Origin: DATBMA01 sp036555105
GTDB lineage: Bacteria > Actinomycetota > Acidimicrobiia > Spongiisociales > ZC4RG35
Reading direction: 5' to 3'
Assembly (NCBI GenBank): GCA_036555105.1
Contig: DATBMA010000048.1
Coordinates: forward strand, 1 to 31,479
Length of the DNA: 31,479 nt
The notes below the pieces were generated by a model that had not been told where the DNA came from, searched no databases, and saw only the letters and a list, made by a program, of their open reading frames with translations. How positions within the stretch are numbered: the stretch's first letter is position 1; each line of letters opens with the position of its first letter. The position numbers were made by a program, and so were the translations under genes. Of the stretch, positions 7,881 through 15,554 are shown piece by piece.

Positions 7881-8600
7881 GTGGCGTTGCGCAGCGAGCA
7901 GGGCATCGTCCTTCGCTCCTACCCGTTCGGCGAAGCCGACCGGGTGGTGGTGCTGCTGAGCCCCAACCGCGGCAAGGTGCGTGCCGTGGCCAAAGGTGTG
8001 CGCAGGACCAAGAGCCGGTTCGGGGGCCGCATGGAGACCTTCAACCACGTCGATCTCGTCCTCTACGAGGGGCGGAATCTCGCCACCGTCACTCAAGCGG
8101 CCGTAATCCAGCCGTTCGCGGAGTTGCGCTCCGACCTCGACCGGGTCTTGATGGCCGGAGCGATGGTGGAGGCGGTCGATGCCGTCGCCCAGGAGGATGA
8201 GCCATCGACCAGGCTGTTCCTGTTGCTCCAGAGGGGCCTGCAGGCTCTGGAAGAAGGCGGGCATGGACCGGATCTGCTCACCGCCTTCCTGCTCAAAGTG
8301 GCCCAGGCCGTCGGCGTGGCCCCGGCCTTGACCGCATGTGCCTCATGCGGACGCGAGGACGGCCTCGCGCGATTCAGCTTCTACGGAGGCGGAGTGATGT
8401 GTGATAGCTGCCGGGGCGAGGGTGGCGTGCGCCTCAGGGCCGGGATCACCGATCATCTGGCGATGCTCGCGGTTGCCGACCTCTCCCACCTCCCGCCGGA
8501 GGAGCCTGCCCTTTCGAGCGAAGGCCTGGCGGTGGCGCGCCGATTCCTCGAGCACCACCTCGATCGCCGTCTGGTGGCAATCGGTGTGCTCGATGAGTGA
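7881..8600 (+). CDS. recO: DNA repair protein RecO
   Basis: A 239-residue recombination mediator that, with RecR, loads RecA on SSB-coated single-stranded DNA. The N-terminal OB fold begins EQGIVLRSYPFGEADRVVVLLS, shown here to 22 residues of a typical family start. The C-terminal helical domain carries a four-cysteine zinc site: C153 and C156 (CASC), C174 and C177 (CDSC). The GTG start has no ribosome binding site but a TAGCGT hexamer 6 nt upstream, so the mRNA is probably leaderless. The gene overlaps uppS by 8 nt. Era-recO-uppS proximity is conserved in actinobacteria. Confidence 0.95.
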   Translation: MALRSEQGIVLRSYPFGEADRVVVLLSPNRGKVRAVAKGVRRTKSRFGGRMETFNHVDLVLYEGRNLATVTQAAVIQPFAELRSDLDRVLMAGAMVEAVDAVAQEDEPSTRLFLLLQRGLQALEEGGHGPDLLTAFLLKVAQAVGVAPALTACASCGREDGLARFSFYGGGVMCDSCRGEGGVRLRAGITDHLAMLAVADLSHLPPEEPALSSEGLAVARRFLEHHLDRRLVAIGVLDE

Positions 8601-9351
8601 GACATCGACAGGCGACCTCGACCCCGACCGGATTCCCCACCACATCGGCATCATCCTCGATGGCAACGGCAGATGGGCCAACGCCCGCGGCCTCCCCCGC
8701 ACCGCCGGCCATGCCGCCGGCGAGTCCGCCCTCTTCGACGTGGTCGACGAGGCCAGGTTGCTTGGGGTGGGGTGGCTGACTGCCTTTGTGTTCAGCACCG
8801 AGAACTGGGGGCGGTCGCAAGAGGAGGTCGAGTTCCTCATGTGGTTCAACGAGGACCTGTTGCTGCGCAGGCGCGACGAGCTCCATGAGGATGGGGTTCG
8901 GGTCATCTTCATGGGTGACATGGCCGACCCCCGCATCCCCGACCGTAACCGCGTGCACATGGCCGAGACGGAGACGCTCACCGCCGACAACCAGGCGATG
9001 ACCCTCGTGTTCGCCTTCAACTATGGGAGCCGGCGCGAGATCGCAGAGGCGGCCCGGCGGCTGGCGGAGTCGGCGGTGGCCGGTGAGCTCAATGCCGCAT
9101 CGGTCGACGAGGCTTCGCTCGCCGGCCGCATGTACCTGCCCGAGATGCCAGACGTCGACCTGGTCATTCGCACATCAGGCGAGCACCGAATCTCCAACTT
9201 CCTGCTCTGGCAGGCGGCTTATGCGGAGCTCTTCTTTCCCGAGGTCCTTTGGCCCGACTTCGGGCGGATGGAGCTGAGGGCTGCGATCGCCGAGTACCAG
9301 CGACGCGACCGCCGATTTGGTGGTGCCATCGACTTGCCCGTGGTGACATGA
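8593..9351 (+). CDS. uppS: Isoprenyl transferase (undecaprenyl diphosphate synthase type)
   Basis: A 252-residue cis-prenyltransferase that extends farnesyl diphosphate with isopentenyl diphosphate to make the polyprenyl carrier for cell wall synthesis. The catalytic aspartate is D23 in IILDGNGRWA. Other signatures are FVFSTENWGRS, FNYGSRREI and DLVIRTSGEHRISNFLLWQ, with AYAELFFPEVLWPDF at the substrate tunnel end. The frame is open far upstream inside recO, but the ATG at 8593 gives the standard N-terminus (PHHIGIILDG near residue 20). It overlaps recO by 8 nt and the PPK2 gene by 4 nt. Chain length cannot be read from the sequence, and actinobacteria can have more than one such enzyme. Confidence 0.93.
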   Translation: MSETSTGDLDPDRIPHHIGIILDGNGRWANARGLPRTAGHAAGESALFDVVDEARLLGVGWLTAFVFSTENWGRSQEEVEFLMWFNEDLLLRRRDELHEDGVRVIFMGDMADPRIPDRNRVHMAETETLTADNQAMTLVFAFNYGSRREIAEAARRLAESAVAGELNAASVDEASLAGRMYLPEMPDVDLVIRTSGEHRISNFLLWQAAYAELFFPEVLWPDFGRMELRAAIAEYQRRDRRFGGAIDLPVVT

Positions 9352-10181
9352 ATCGGGTCGCCGACCGACTGCGGGTGGGCAAGGGATTCCGACTGTCCGA
9401 TGTTGATCCTGCCGGTGACGATCTGGGGCCAGGCGATCATGGACAGGCGCGTCTCGAGATCGATCAGCTGGAGCCCGAGGTCGCGCTCCTCCACGAGAAG
9501 ATGTGGGCGGAGTCGCGTCGGGGCGGTCGCAAGTCGATCCTCGTCGTCCTTCAGGGGATGGACACATCTGGCAAAGGTGGGGCGACCAAGGTCATCGACC
9601 TGTTGGTCGACCCCCTTGGGTTCGGGGTGGTCTCTTTCGGCAAGCCGACCGATGATGAGAAAGCTCATCATTTCCTGTGGAGGCACCAGCTCCAGCTACC
9701 AGAGCCTGGGCGGATCCGGCTGTTCGATCGATCACATTACGAAGCGGTCCTGGTCGAGCGGGTTCGGGACCTCACTCCGGCAGATGTGTGGCAGGGCCGT
9801 TACGACGAGATCAATGAGTGGGAGGCGACGCTGACCGACGGGGGCATGCGCATCGTCAAATGCATGCTCCACATCTCGAAGGAGGAGCAGAAGGAGCGTC
9901 TGCGTGCCCGGCTCGAGGACCCGACCAAGCACTGGAAGTACAACCCGGCTGACCTGGAGGACCGGGCTCTCTGGGAGGACTACATGGCTGCCTACCAGGA
10001 CGCCCTGGTCCGCTGTTCCACCGAAGCGGCACCGTGGTATGTGATTCCGAGCAACCACAAGTGGCGTCGCGACTGGCTCATCGCCCATCTCCTCCATGAG
10101 TGCATGTCGGGCATGGGCCTCGCCTTCCCGTCGCACGACTTCGATGTCGCCGCCGAGTTGGAGAGGCTCGAGAGGACTTAG
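9348..10181 (+). CDS. PPK2-family polyphosphate:nucleotide phosphotransferase
   Basis: A 277-residue kinase that transfers phosphate between polyphosphate and nucleotides. The PPK2 Walker A is GMDTSGKGG (residues 70-78, K76), and Walker B lies in RLFDRSHYEAVLVERVR. The lid segment reads RLRARLEDPTKHWKYNPAD, and the C-terminus has WYVIPSNHKWRRDWLI. The single-domain, about 280-residue form fits PPK2 class I-III enzymes that use AMP, ADP or GDP; class III is a guess from overall resemblance. The ATG at 9348 overlaps the uppS stop (ATGA). Its TAG stop is also the first three bases of the likely glyS -10 box. Confidence 0.9.
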   Translation: MNRVADRLRVGKGFRLSDVDPAGDDLGPGDHGQARLEIDQLEPEVALLHEKMWAESRRGGRKSILVVLQGMDTSGKGGATKVIDLLVDPLGFGVVSFGKPTDDEKAHHFLWRHQLQLPEPGRIRLFDRSHYEAVLVERVRDLTPADVWQGRYDEINEWEATLTDGGMRIVKCMLHISKEEQKERLRARLEDPTKHWKYNPADLEDRALWEDYMAAYQDALVRCSTEAAPWYVIPSNHKWRRDWLIAHLLHECMSGMGLAFPSHDFDVAAELERLERT

Positions 10182-10184
10182 GCT
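10179..10184 (+). promoter_or_regulatory. Candidate -10 box (TAGGCT) for glyS
   Basis: TAGGCT is followed by six cytosines and then the glyS ATG at 10191. A TTGGAG at 10158-10163 could serve as a -35 (15-bp spacer). The TAG of the hexamer is the stop codon of the upstream PPK2 gene. Confidence 0.5.
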
Positions 10185-10190
10185 CCCCCC

Positions 10191-11504
10191 ATGCCGGCCA
10201 CCCTCGAGACCATCGCCAACCTGTCGAAGCGGCGCGGTTTCGTCTTTCCCTCGTCGGAGATCTACGGCGGCATCCGTTCCGCCTACGACTACGGGCCGCT
10301 CGGGGTGGAGTTGCTGCGCAACGTCAAGGACGCCTGGTGGAAGTCGATGGTGCAGGAGAGGGACGATGTGGTCGGCCTCGACTCAGCTGTCATCCTGGCG
10401 AGACAGGTGTGGGTGACATCAGGGCATGAGTCCGCCTTCACCGATCCGCTCGTGGAGTGTCGCAACTGCCACAACCGCTTCCGGCTGGACAGGCTCGACG
10501 ACCCCAACCAGTGCCCATCGTGCGGCAAGCGGGACACCTTCACGGAGCCGAGGGCGTTCAACCTGATGTTCAGCACCCATGCCGGGCCGGTGGCGGACGA
10601 CAACAGCCTGGTCTACCTGCGCCCCGAGACCGCTCAGGGCATCTTCATCAACGTCGAAAACGTCCGCCGCAGCAACCGGCTGAAACTCCCTTTCGGCATC
10701 GCCCAGGTGGGGAAGTCGTTTCGCAACGAGATCACCCCCGGGCAGTTCGTGTTTCGCACCCGTGAGTTCGAGCAGATGGAGATGGAGTTCTTCTGCCGGC
10801 CGGAGGAGGCGGGCCATTGGTTCGAGTACTGGGTGGACCGGCGCTTTCGCTGGTATGCCGACCTTGGGATCAGAGAGGCGGCCCTGCGCGTGCGACCACA
10901 CGACGCCGACGAGCTCTCCCACTATTCGGCCGGCACCTCCGACATCGAGTACGAGTTTCCCTGGGGATGGGATGAGCTGGAAGGGGTGGCGAACCGTACC
11001 GACTTCGACCTGCGCCGCCATAGTGAAGAGTCGGGTGTCGACCTCCGCTACTTCGATCAAGAGGCCGACGAGCGCTTCTACCCATATGTGATCGAGCCTG
11101 CGGCAGGGGCGACCAGAGCGACTTTCGCCTTTCTGATCGACGCCTATCACGAGGAGGAGGTCAGGGAGGAGACCAGGGTGGTGCTGCGACTCGATCCACG
11201 ACTTTCCCCCTACAAGGTGGCGGTGCTCCCCCTCTCGAAGAAGGCCGAGCTGATCGAACCGGCCGAGAAGATCGCCGCCGACCTCCGCCGCCGCTACATG
11301 GTCGAGGTCGATGTGACCCAGGCAATCGGACGCCGTTACCGGCGACAGGACGAGATCGGCACGCCGTTCTGTGTCACGGTCGACTTCGACTCGCTCCAAG
11401 ACGGTGCGGTGACGGTGCGAGACCGCGACACGATGGCGCAGGACCGGGTGTCAATCGACCAAGTGGCTGCATACCTGGCCGCCCGCCTCGACCCGGTCTC
11501 ATAG
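10191..11504 (+). CDS. glyS: Glycyl-tRNA synthetase, alpha2 type
   Basis: A 437-residue class II aminoacyl-tRNA synthetase of the homodimeric (eukaryotic/archaeal-like) type usual in actinobacteria, not the bacterial alpha2-beta2 type. The N-terminus has KRRGFVFPSSEIYGG. A zinc-binding insert has CRNC and CPSC. RPETAQGIFINV precedes motif 2 (FRNEITPGQFVFRTREFEQ). Motif 3 is GATRATFAFLIDAY, and the C-terminal anticodon-binding domain begins near DPRLSPYKVAVLPL. There is no ribosome binding site: the ATG lies 6 nt after a TAGGCT hexamer, pointing to a leaderless mRNA. I see no T-box leader, and there is no room for one. Confidence 0.95.
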   Translation: MPATLETIANLSKRRGFVFPSSEIYGGIRSAYDYGPLGVELLRNVKDAWWKSMVQERDDVVGLDSAVILARQVWVTSGHESAFTDPLVECRNCHNRFRLDRLDDPNQCPSCGKRDTFTEPRAFNLMFSTHAGPVADDNSLVYLRPETAQGIFINVENVRRSNRLKLPFGIAQVGKSFRNEITPGQFVFRTREFEQMEMEFFCRPEEAGHWFEYWVDRRFRWYADLGIREAALRVRPHDADELSHYSAGTSDIEYEFPWGWDELEGVANRTDFDLRRHSEESGVDLRYFDQEADERFYPYVIEPAAGATRATFAFLIDAYHEEEVREETRVVLRLDPRLSPYKVAVLPLSKKAELIEPAEKIAADLRRRYMVEVDVTQAIGRRYRRQDEIGTPFCVTVDFDSLQDGAVTVRDRDTMAQDRVSIDQVAAYLAARLDPVS

Positions 11505-11550
11505 TCTCCCGGCCCGTATACCGTCCCCGCATTCCCAGGGGAGGCCCTTG

Positions 11551-12222
11551 ATGCGCAGATGGTGGTTGTGGTTGCTCATCGGCCTAGGGGTGGTCGGCAT
11601 CGGCGCCGCTGCCTGGGTCTGGTTCGGAGGCGGGACAGCTGATCCCCCCACCGGCCTCACCGCCCCTCCGGTCGAAGGATCAGGCGAGGTCTACGCCATC
11701 GCCCAGGGCGGGTCGACCGCCACCTTCGAGATCGACGAGGAGCTACGCGGCCGGCCCAATCGAGTCGTGGGCTCCACCAGCGACGTTGTCGGCAACATCA
11801 GAGTCGACACCGCGGATGCGTCTGCCTCTTCGGTCGGGACGATCATCATCAGCGCCAGGACCTTCGCCACCGATTCGGCCTTTCGCGATCGCGCCATCCG
11901 CGGGCCGGTCATCCTCAACTCAGCCGATGATGACTTCGAGTTCATCACATTCGAACCGATCTCGGTCGAGGGTCTTTCGGGGCCGATCGTCGAGGGAGAG
12001 GAGCTCGACTTCCAGGTCACGGGAAACCTGACCGTCAGGGGTGCGACCGCTCCGGTCACGTTCGACGTCACTGCCGCCCTGCGCAACGGCAACATCGAGG
12101 GAACCGCCGAGACCACGATCAACCGCTCCGACTTCGGGATCGGGATCCCCAGCGTCCCCTCGGTCGCCAACGTCTCCGAGGAAGTCCTCATACGGCTGGA
12201 TTTCGTTGCCGCGCCCGCCTGA
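11551..12222 (+). CDS. YceI-family protein with N-terminal membrane anchor
   Basis: About 223 residues. An N-terminal hydrophobic helix (about 4-26, LWLLIGLGVVGIGAAAWVW) anchors a soluble YceI domain outside the membrane. YceI domains are lipocalin-like barrels that bind polyisoprenoid lipids; signatures seen are STATFEIDEELRG, FRDRAIRGPVIL and FQVTGNLTVRGATAPVTFDVTA. ATG 11551 is preferred over TTG 11548 because AGGGGAGG lies about 6 nt before it. A TACCGT hexamer at 11519-11524 is a plausible -10 for a short leader, so unlike its neighbours this gene seems to have a Shine-Dalgarno-bearing 5' UTR. With uppS nearby, an isoprenoid ligand is an attractive but unproven link. Confidence 0.85.
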   Translation: MRRWWLWLLIGLGVVGIGAAAWVWFGGGTADPPTGLTAPPVEGSGEVYAIAQGGSTATFEIDEELRGRPNRVVGSTSDVVGNIRVDTADASASSVGTIIISARTFATDSAFRDRAIRGPVILNSADDDFEFITFEPISVEGLSGPIVEGEELDFQVTGNLTVRGATAPVTFDVTAALRNGNIEGTAETTINRSDFGIGIPSVPSVANVSEEVLIRLDFVAAPA

Positions 12223-12229
12223 AGCGGCG

Positions 12230-12259
12230 TTGACTCCCGCCCTTGCCACCGCATAAGTT
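12230..12259 (+). promoter_or_regulatory. dnaG-rpoD promoter (TTGACT - 18 bp - TAAGTT)
   Basis: TTGACT (12230-12235) and TAAGTT (12254-12259) are separated by 18 bp and resemble a housekeeping sigma-70 promoter. The GTG start of dnaG begins 6 nt after the -10 box, so the transcript should be leaderless. It is the most complete promoter in the window. Confidence 0.65.
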
Positions 12260-12265
12260 CGCCGG

Positions 12266-14014
12266 GTGTACCGCCGAGATGACATCGACAGGGTAAGGGC
12301 AGGAACCAACCTGGCCGATCTGGTGGGGGCGGTGACCACGGTCAAGCGCCAGGGCCGGTCGATGGTGGCGGTCTGCCCTTTCCACCAGGAAAAGACGGCG
12401 TCCCTGTCGATCGATCCCGGGCGGGGCCTCTACTACTGCTTTGGGTGCCAGGCCAAAGGCGATGTGTTCACCTTCGTCGAGGAGACCCAGGGACTCAGCT
12501 TCAACGAGGCGGTGGAGGCGTTGGCCCGCAACGCAGGCATCACTCTGACGGTGGATCCGGGGGCGGCCAAGCGGCGGGGGGAGCACGACGAGCTGGTGGC
12601 AGCAGTGCGCAGCGCGGTCGAGTTCTTCCACCGCCGCCTCAAGTCGGCTCCAGACGCCGGGCCCGCCAGGAGCTATCTGCGAGGGCGCGGCTACGGACAG
12701 GAGCTGGTTGACCAGTACCACCTCGGCTACTCCCCGGACGAGCAAGGGTGGGATGCGCTCGTGCGGGCCCTTCGTAGCTCGGGTCACAAGGACCGAACGA
12801 TGGAAGGAGCCGGGCTGGCCAGGCGGGGAAGAGGCGGCAAGCTCTATGACGTCTTCCGGGGACGGTTGATGTTTCCGATCAACGATCTCCGGGGCGACCC
12901 GGTTGGGTTCGGCGCCAGGATCCTGGGGGAGGGAACCCCCAAGTACATCAATTCGGCTGAGTCCCGCATCTACCAGAAGGGCAGGCTGCTCTACGGGCTC
13001 GATACCGCCCGCTCGCTCATCGCTCGCAGCGGAGAGGCCATCGTGGTCGAGGGTTACACCGACGTAATCGCCTTCCATCAGGCAGGCCTGGGTAACGCCG
13101 TTGCCACCTGTGGTACGGCGCTCGGCGAGGGCCATTTCGACCTCCTCCGGCGGTTCGCGGACCGAATCGTGCTGGCCTTCGACGCCGATCAGGCCGGGGC
13201 GGGGGCCGCGCTCAGGGGCGACGAGCTCGAGACTCCGGTGCGATTGGACCTCGACTTGAGGGTGGCCGAGATGCCGGCGGGCATGGACCCGGCCGACCTG
13301 CTGGCGGCGGGCCGCATGGAGGACCTGGTCTCCGCCGTCAAGGGCTCGCGTCCGTTGCTCCAGTTCCGCATCGACCGTGAGGCCGAGGCCCACGACCTGT
13401 CCGAGCCCGAGGCCAGGGCACGGGCGGTGCGCAAGCTCGCTCCGCTGGTGGCTCGGGTAGCGGACGATGTTGCCCGCACCGAGTACATCCGTTACCTGGC
13501 GCGCAAGCTGGGGGTGGAGGTCCAGACGGTCGCCGCTGCGGTCGGCCGCCGCCCCGCCGTCGCCGAGACCACAACCACGCCTCCGGAATCGGCGGACCGT
13601 CGAGCACAGGAGGATCTGCTCAGAGTGATCATCGAGAATCCCCCCGAGCTCGAGCGGGCGGAAATCGACCCCTCCTGGGTCACCGACGAGGAGCTGGCAG
13701 TGCTCCTTCCTCTACTTCAGGCCCTGCGGGCTGAAGTTCCGGCGGGAACCAGGCTGCCCATCGAGTCGGTCGAGGCGGACGATCAGGTCCGCACTCGCCT
13801 CCTCGAACTCGCCTTCGACCGCCGGCCGCTTCCCGCCGACATGTTGGAACCGGTCGAACGTGTCCGCCGGAGGGCGGCCGGCGCCGAGTTGGCGACGCTG
13901 AGAGAGCAGCTGGAGGCGATGGAGCCTGGCTCAGAAGAGCATTCCGATGCCCTCCGCCGCTTGATAGCTTTGGAGCGGATGCGGAGGGGCGGCGGTGGCG
14001 GTGATGAGGCATGA
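12266..14014 (+). CDS. dnaG: DNA primase DnaG
   Basis: A 582-residue primase that makes RNA primers at the replication fork. The N-terminal CHC2 zinc finger has C37 and H40 (CPFH), C58 and C61 (CFGC). The catalytic core with the Toprim domain follows: AIVVEGYTDVIAFHQAG with its Glu, and VLAFDADQAG with its DxD. The C-terminal third (about 430-580) is the variable helicase-binding domain. The GTG start at 12266 gives YRRDDIDRVRAGTNLADLVG, a family-standard start. The last 4 nt overlap rpoD. This dnaG-sigA pairing is the classical macromolecular-synthesis arrangement of Bacillus. Confidence 0.96.
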   Translation: MYRRDDIDRVRAGTNLADLVGAVTTVKRQGRSMVAVCPFHQEKTASLSIDPGRGLYYCFGCQAKGDVFTFVEETQGLSFNEAVEALARNAGITLTVDPGAAKRRGEHDELVAAVRSAVEFFHRRLKSAPDAGPARSYLRGRGYGQELVDQYHLGYSPDEQGWDALVRALRSSGHKDRTMEGAGLARRGRGGKLYDVFRGRLMFPINDLRGDPVGFGARILGEGTPKYINSAESRIYQKGRLLYGLDTARSLIARSGEAIVVEGYTDVIAFHQAGLGNAVATCGTALGEGHFDLLRRFADRIVLAFDADQAGAGAALRGDELETPVRLDLDLRVAEMPAGMDPADLLAAGRMEDLVSAVKGSRPLLQFRIDREAEAHDLSEPEARARAVRKLAPLVARVADDVARTEYIRYLARKLGVEVQTVAAAVGRRPAVAETTTTPPESADRRAQEDLLRVIIENPPELERAEIDPSWVTDEELAVLLPLLQALRAEVPAGTRLPIESVEADDQVRTRLLELAFDRRPLPADMLEPVERVRRRAAGAELATLREQLEAMEPGSEEHSDALRRLIALERMRRGGGGGDEA

Positions 14015-15138
14015 CTGAGGATCTGGACAGGCTCTTCGAGCAACTCCTGACCCGCGGCAAACAGCGCGGGTTCCTGACCATGTCCGAGGTTCAACAGGAC
14101 CTGGAGGATGCGGAGGCTCCGCCGGAGGCCTTCGAGCGGATCTACGAGCAACTTCGCGCCAAGGGCATCGAGCTGACCGAGGACGAGCCTGAGGAGATCG
14201 GCGGCCTCGGTGCAGATGAGATCGCCTCGGTGTCCGACCCGGTTCGCATGTACCTCAACGAGATCGGCCGCTATCGACTGTTGACCCCGCAGGAAGAGGT
14301 CGAGCTCTCGATGGCGATGGAGCAGGGAGTCGAAGCCGTCCGCCGGCTCGAGAAGGACGAATTGAGCGCCGAGAGCCGATCCATCCTCGAGGCGACGGTC
14401 CGCCGCGGCGATGCCGCCGAAAAGAGGCTCACCGAGTCGAACCTGCGGCTGGTGGTGTCAATCGCCCGCCGCTACGTGGGACGGGGGATGGCTCTGCTCG
14501 ATCTGGTTCAGGAGGGAAACCTCGGCTTGATGCGAGCCGTGGAGCGCTTCGACTACCGGCGGGGGTTTCGCTTCTCGACCTATGCCACCTGGTGGATCCG
14601 CCAGGCCATCACCCGTTCGATCGCCGACCAGGGCCGGACGATCAGGATGCCGATCCACATCGTGGACACACTCAACAAGCTCACACGTGCGCAACGCGAT
14701 CTCACCCAGGACCTCGGTCGTGAGCCGACGGTCGACGAGTTGGCAGTCGAGCTCGACCTCGAGCCGGAGCGGGTCGCCGAACTGGCCCAGTTGTCTCAGG
14801 ACACCATCAGCCTGGAGACCCCGGTCGGCGAGGAGGATGATTCGGTGCTGGCCGACTTTGTCGAAGATGCCGGGGCCGAGGTCCCTGCAGACGCGGCCAC
14901 CTTCCGGATGCTGCAGGAGAACCTGAAACTGGCCCTGGAAGGCCTGTCAGAGCGGGAGCGGCAAGTGCTGATCATGCGCTTCGGTCTCGCCGACGGGCGT
15001 ATGCGCACATTGGAAGAGGTCGGCGATCACTTCAAAGTGACCAGGGAGCGAGTTCGCCAGTTGGAGACCAAGGCACTGGCCAAGCTCCGCCACCCTGAGA
15101 AGTCGAAGGGCCTGGCCGAGTTCCTAGAGGACAGCTAG
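14011..15138 (+). CDS. rpoD: Primary sigma factor RpoD (SigA/HrdB)
   Basis: A 375-residue group 1 sigma factor. A short sigma-1.1-like region (1-55) precedes region 1.2 (DPVRMYLNEIGRYRLLTPQ). Region 2 includes NLRLVVSIARRYVGRGM, the core-binding LLDLVQEGNLGLMRAVERF and the -10-recognition/melting segment FRFSTYATWWIRQAITR. Region 3 begins at RMPIHIVDTLNKL. Region 4 has SERERQVLIMRFGL and the HTH for the -35 element (TLEEVGDHFKVTRERVRQLE). ATG 14011 overlaps the dnaG stop by 4 nt (ATGA). The acidic spacer of mycobacterial and streptomycete sigma factors is absent, which makes it compact. Confidence 0.96.
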   Translation: MTEDLDRLFEQLLTRGKQRGFLTMSEVQQDLEDAEAPPEAFERIYEQLRAKGIELTEDEPEEIGGLGADEIASVSDPVRMYLNEIGRYRLLTPQEEVELSMAMEQGVEAVRRLEKDELSAESRSILEATVRRGDAAEKRLTESNLRLVVSIARRYVGRGMALLDLVQEGNLGLMRAVERFDYRRGFRFSTYATWWIRQAITRSIADQGRTIRMPIHIVDTLNKLTRAQRDLTQDLGREPTVDELAVELDLEPERVAELAQLSQDTISLETPVGEEDDSVLADFVEDAGAEVPADAATFRMLQENLKLALEGLSERERQVLIMRFGLADGRMRTLEEVGDHFKVTRERVRQLETKALAKLRHPEKSKGLAEFLEDS

Positions 15139-15183
15139 ACGCCGCCTGGTTGGAACTGAGATCGGCCCAGCTTGCCCCCCGCG

Positions 15184-15411
15184 TCAGCCCAACTTGCGCA
15201 GGGCCTCGGCGCTCTGATCGAGGCCGGCAGCCACCGCCTTACGGCTGGCGTCGCTCACGCCTTGGACCTGTGAGGAAAGCTGGGCCACCGCCGGGTGCTT
15301 GCGAAGCTCGCCTGCGAATCTCTTGATCTGCTCGTATCGCTCCCGTCCGGCCCTGGCTCCCATCACGTAGCCGACCGCCGCTCCCAGGAGGACCCCCGTG
15401 CGAAACCGCAT
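15184..15411 (-). CDS. Small YtxH-like protein
   Basis: A 75-residue protein, convergent with rpoD. A short glycine-rich hydrophobic N-terminus (FRTGVLLGAAVGYVMGARAG) precedes an amphipathic helical tail with RERYEQIKRFAGELRKHP. This matches the pattern of YtxH-like small proteins common in actinobacteria, whose role is unknown. The frame is open further upstream, but the ATG at 15411 starts the conserved part and has a CACAAT hexamer exactly 6 nt upstream (15418-15423 on the minus strand). It probably associates with the membrane. No function can be assigned. Confidence 0.72.
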   Translation of the reverse strand: MRFRTGVLLGAAVGYVMGARAGRERYEQIKRFAGELRKHPAVAQLSSQVQGVSDASRKAVAAGLDQSAEALRKLG

Positions 15412-15461
15412 GCATCGATTGTGGCATGGATCGGGGGACCGGGACGGGGAGGGGTGGCAGG

Positions 15462-15467
15462 TAGAAT
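15462..15467 (+). promoter_or_regulatory. Candidate -10 box (TAGAAT) for tRNA-Asn
   Basis: TAGAAT ends 10 nt before the mature 5' end of tRNA-Asn, a normal distance for a tRNA promoter. No clear -35 hexamer is visible. Confidence 0.5.
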
Positions 15468-15477
15468 CCCCTCGCCG

Positions 15478-15549
15478 TCCGGGGTAGCTCAACGGCAGAG
15501 CGACGGGCTGTTAACCCGCAGGTTGAGAGTTCGAATCTCTCCCCCGGAG
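15478..15549 (+). tRNA. tRNA-Asn (anticodon GTT)
   Basis: A 72-nt cloverleaf. The acceptor stem TCCGGGG pairs with CCCCGGA, and the discriminator is G. The D stem is GCTC/GAGC, and the anticodon loop CTGTTAA reads GTT. The T arm is GAGAG-TTCGAAT-CTCTC. The first anticodon-stem pair (27:43) is A-C. No CCA is encoded. The gene is convergent with the lipoprotein gene that ends 5 nt downstream. Confidence 0.95.
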
Positions 15550-15554
15550 CCCTC

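Noticed and set aside
10150..10190. T-box riboswitch upstream of glyS
   Set aside because: There is no leader between the likely -10 box and the ATG, and no T-box consensus is seen.
10419..11399. Long minus-strand frame of 326 codons
   Set aside because: It lies entirely opposite glyS, which has all class II synthetase motifs; the antisense product has no recognisable family.
12188..13393. Long minus-strand frame of 401 codons
   Set aside because: It is antisense to dnaG. Third-position GC bias explains the open frame.
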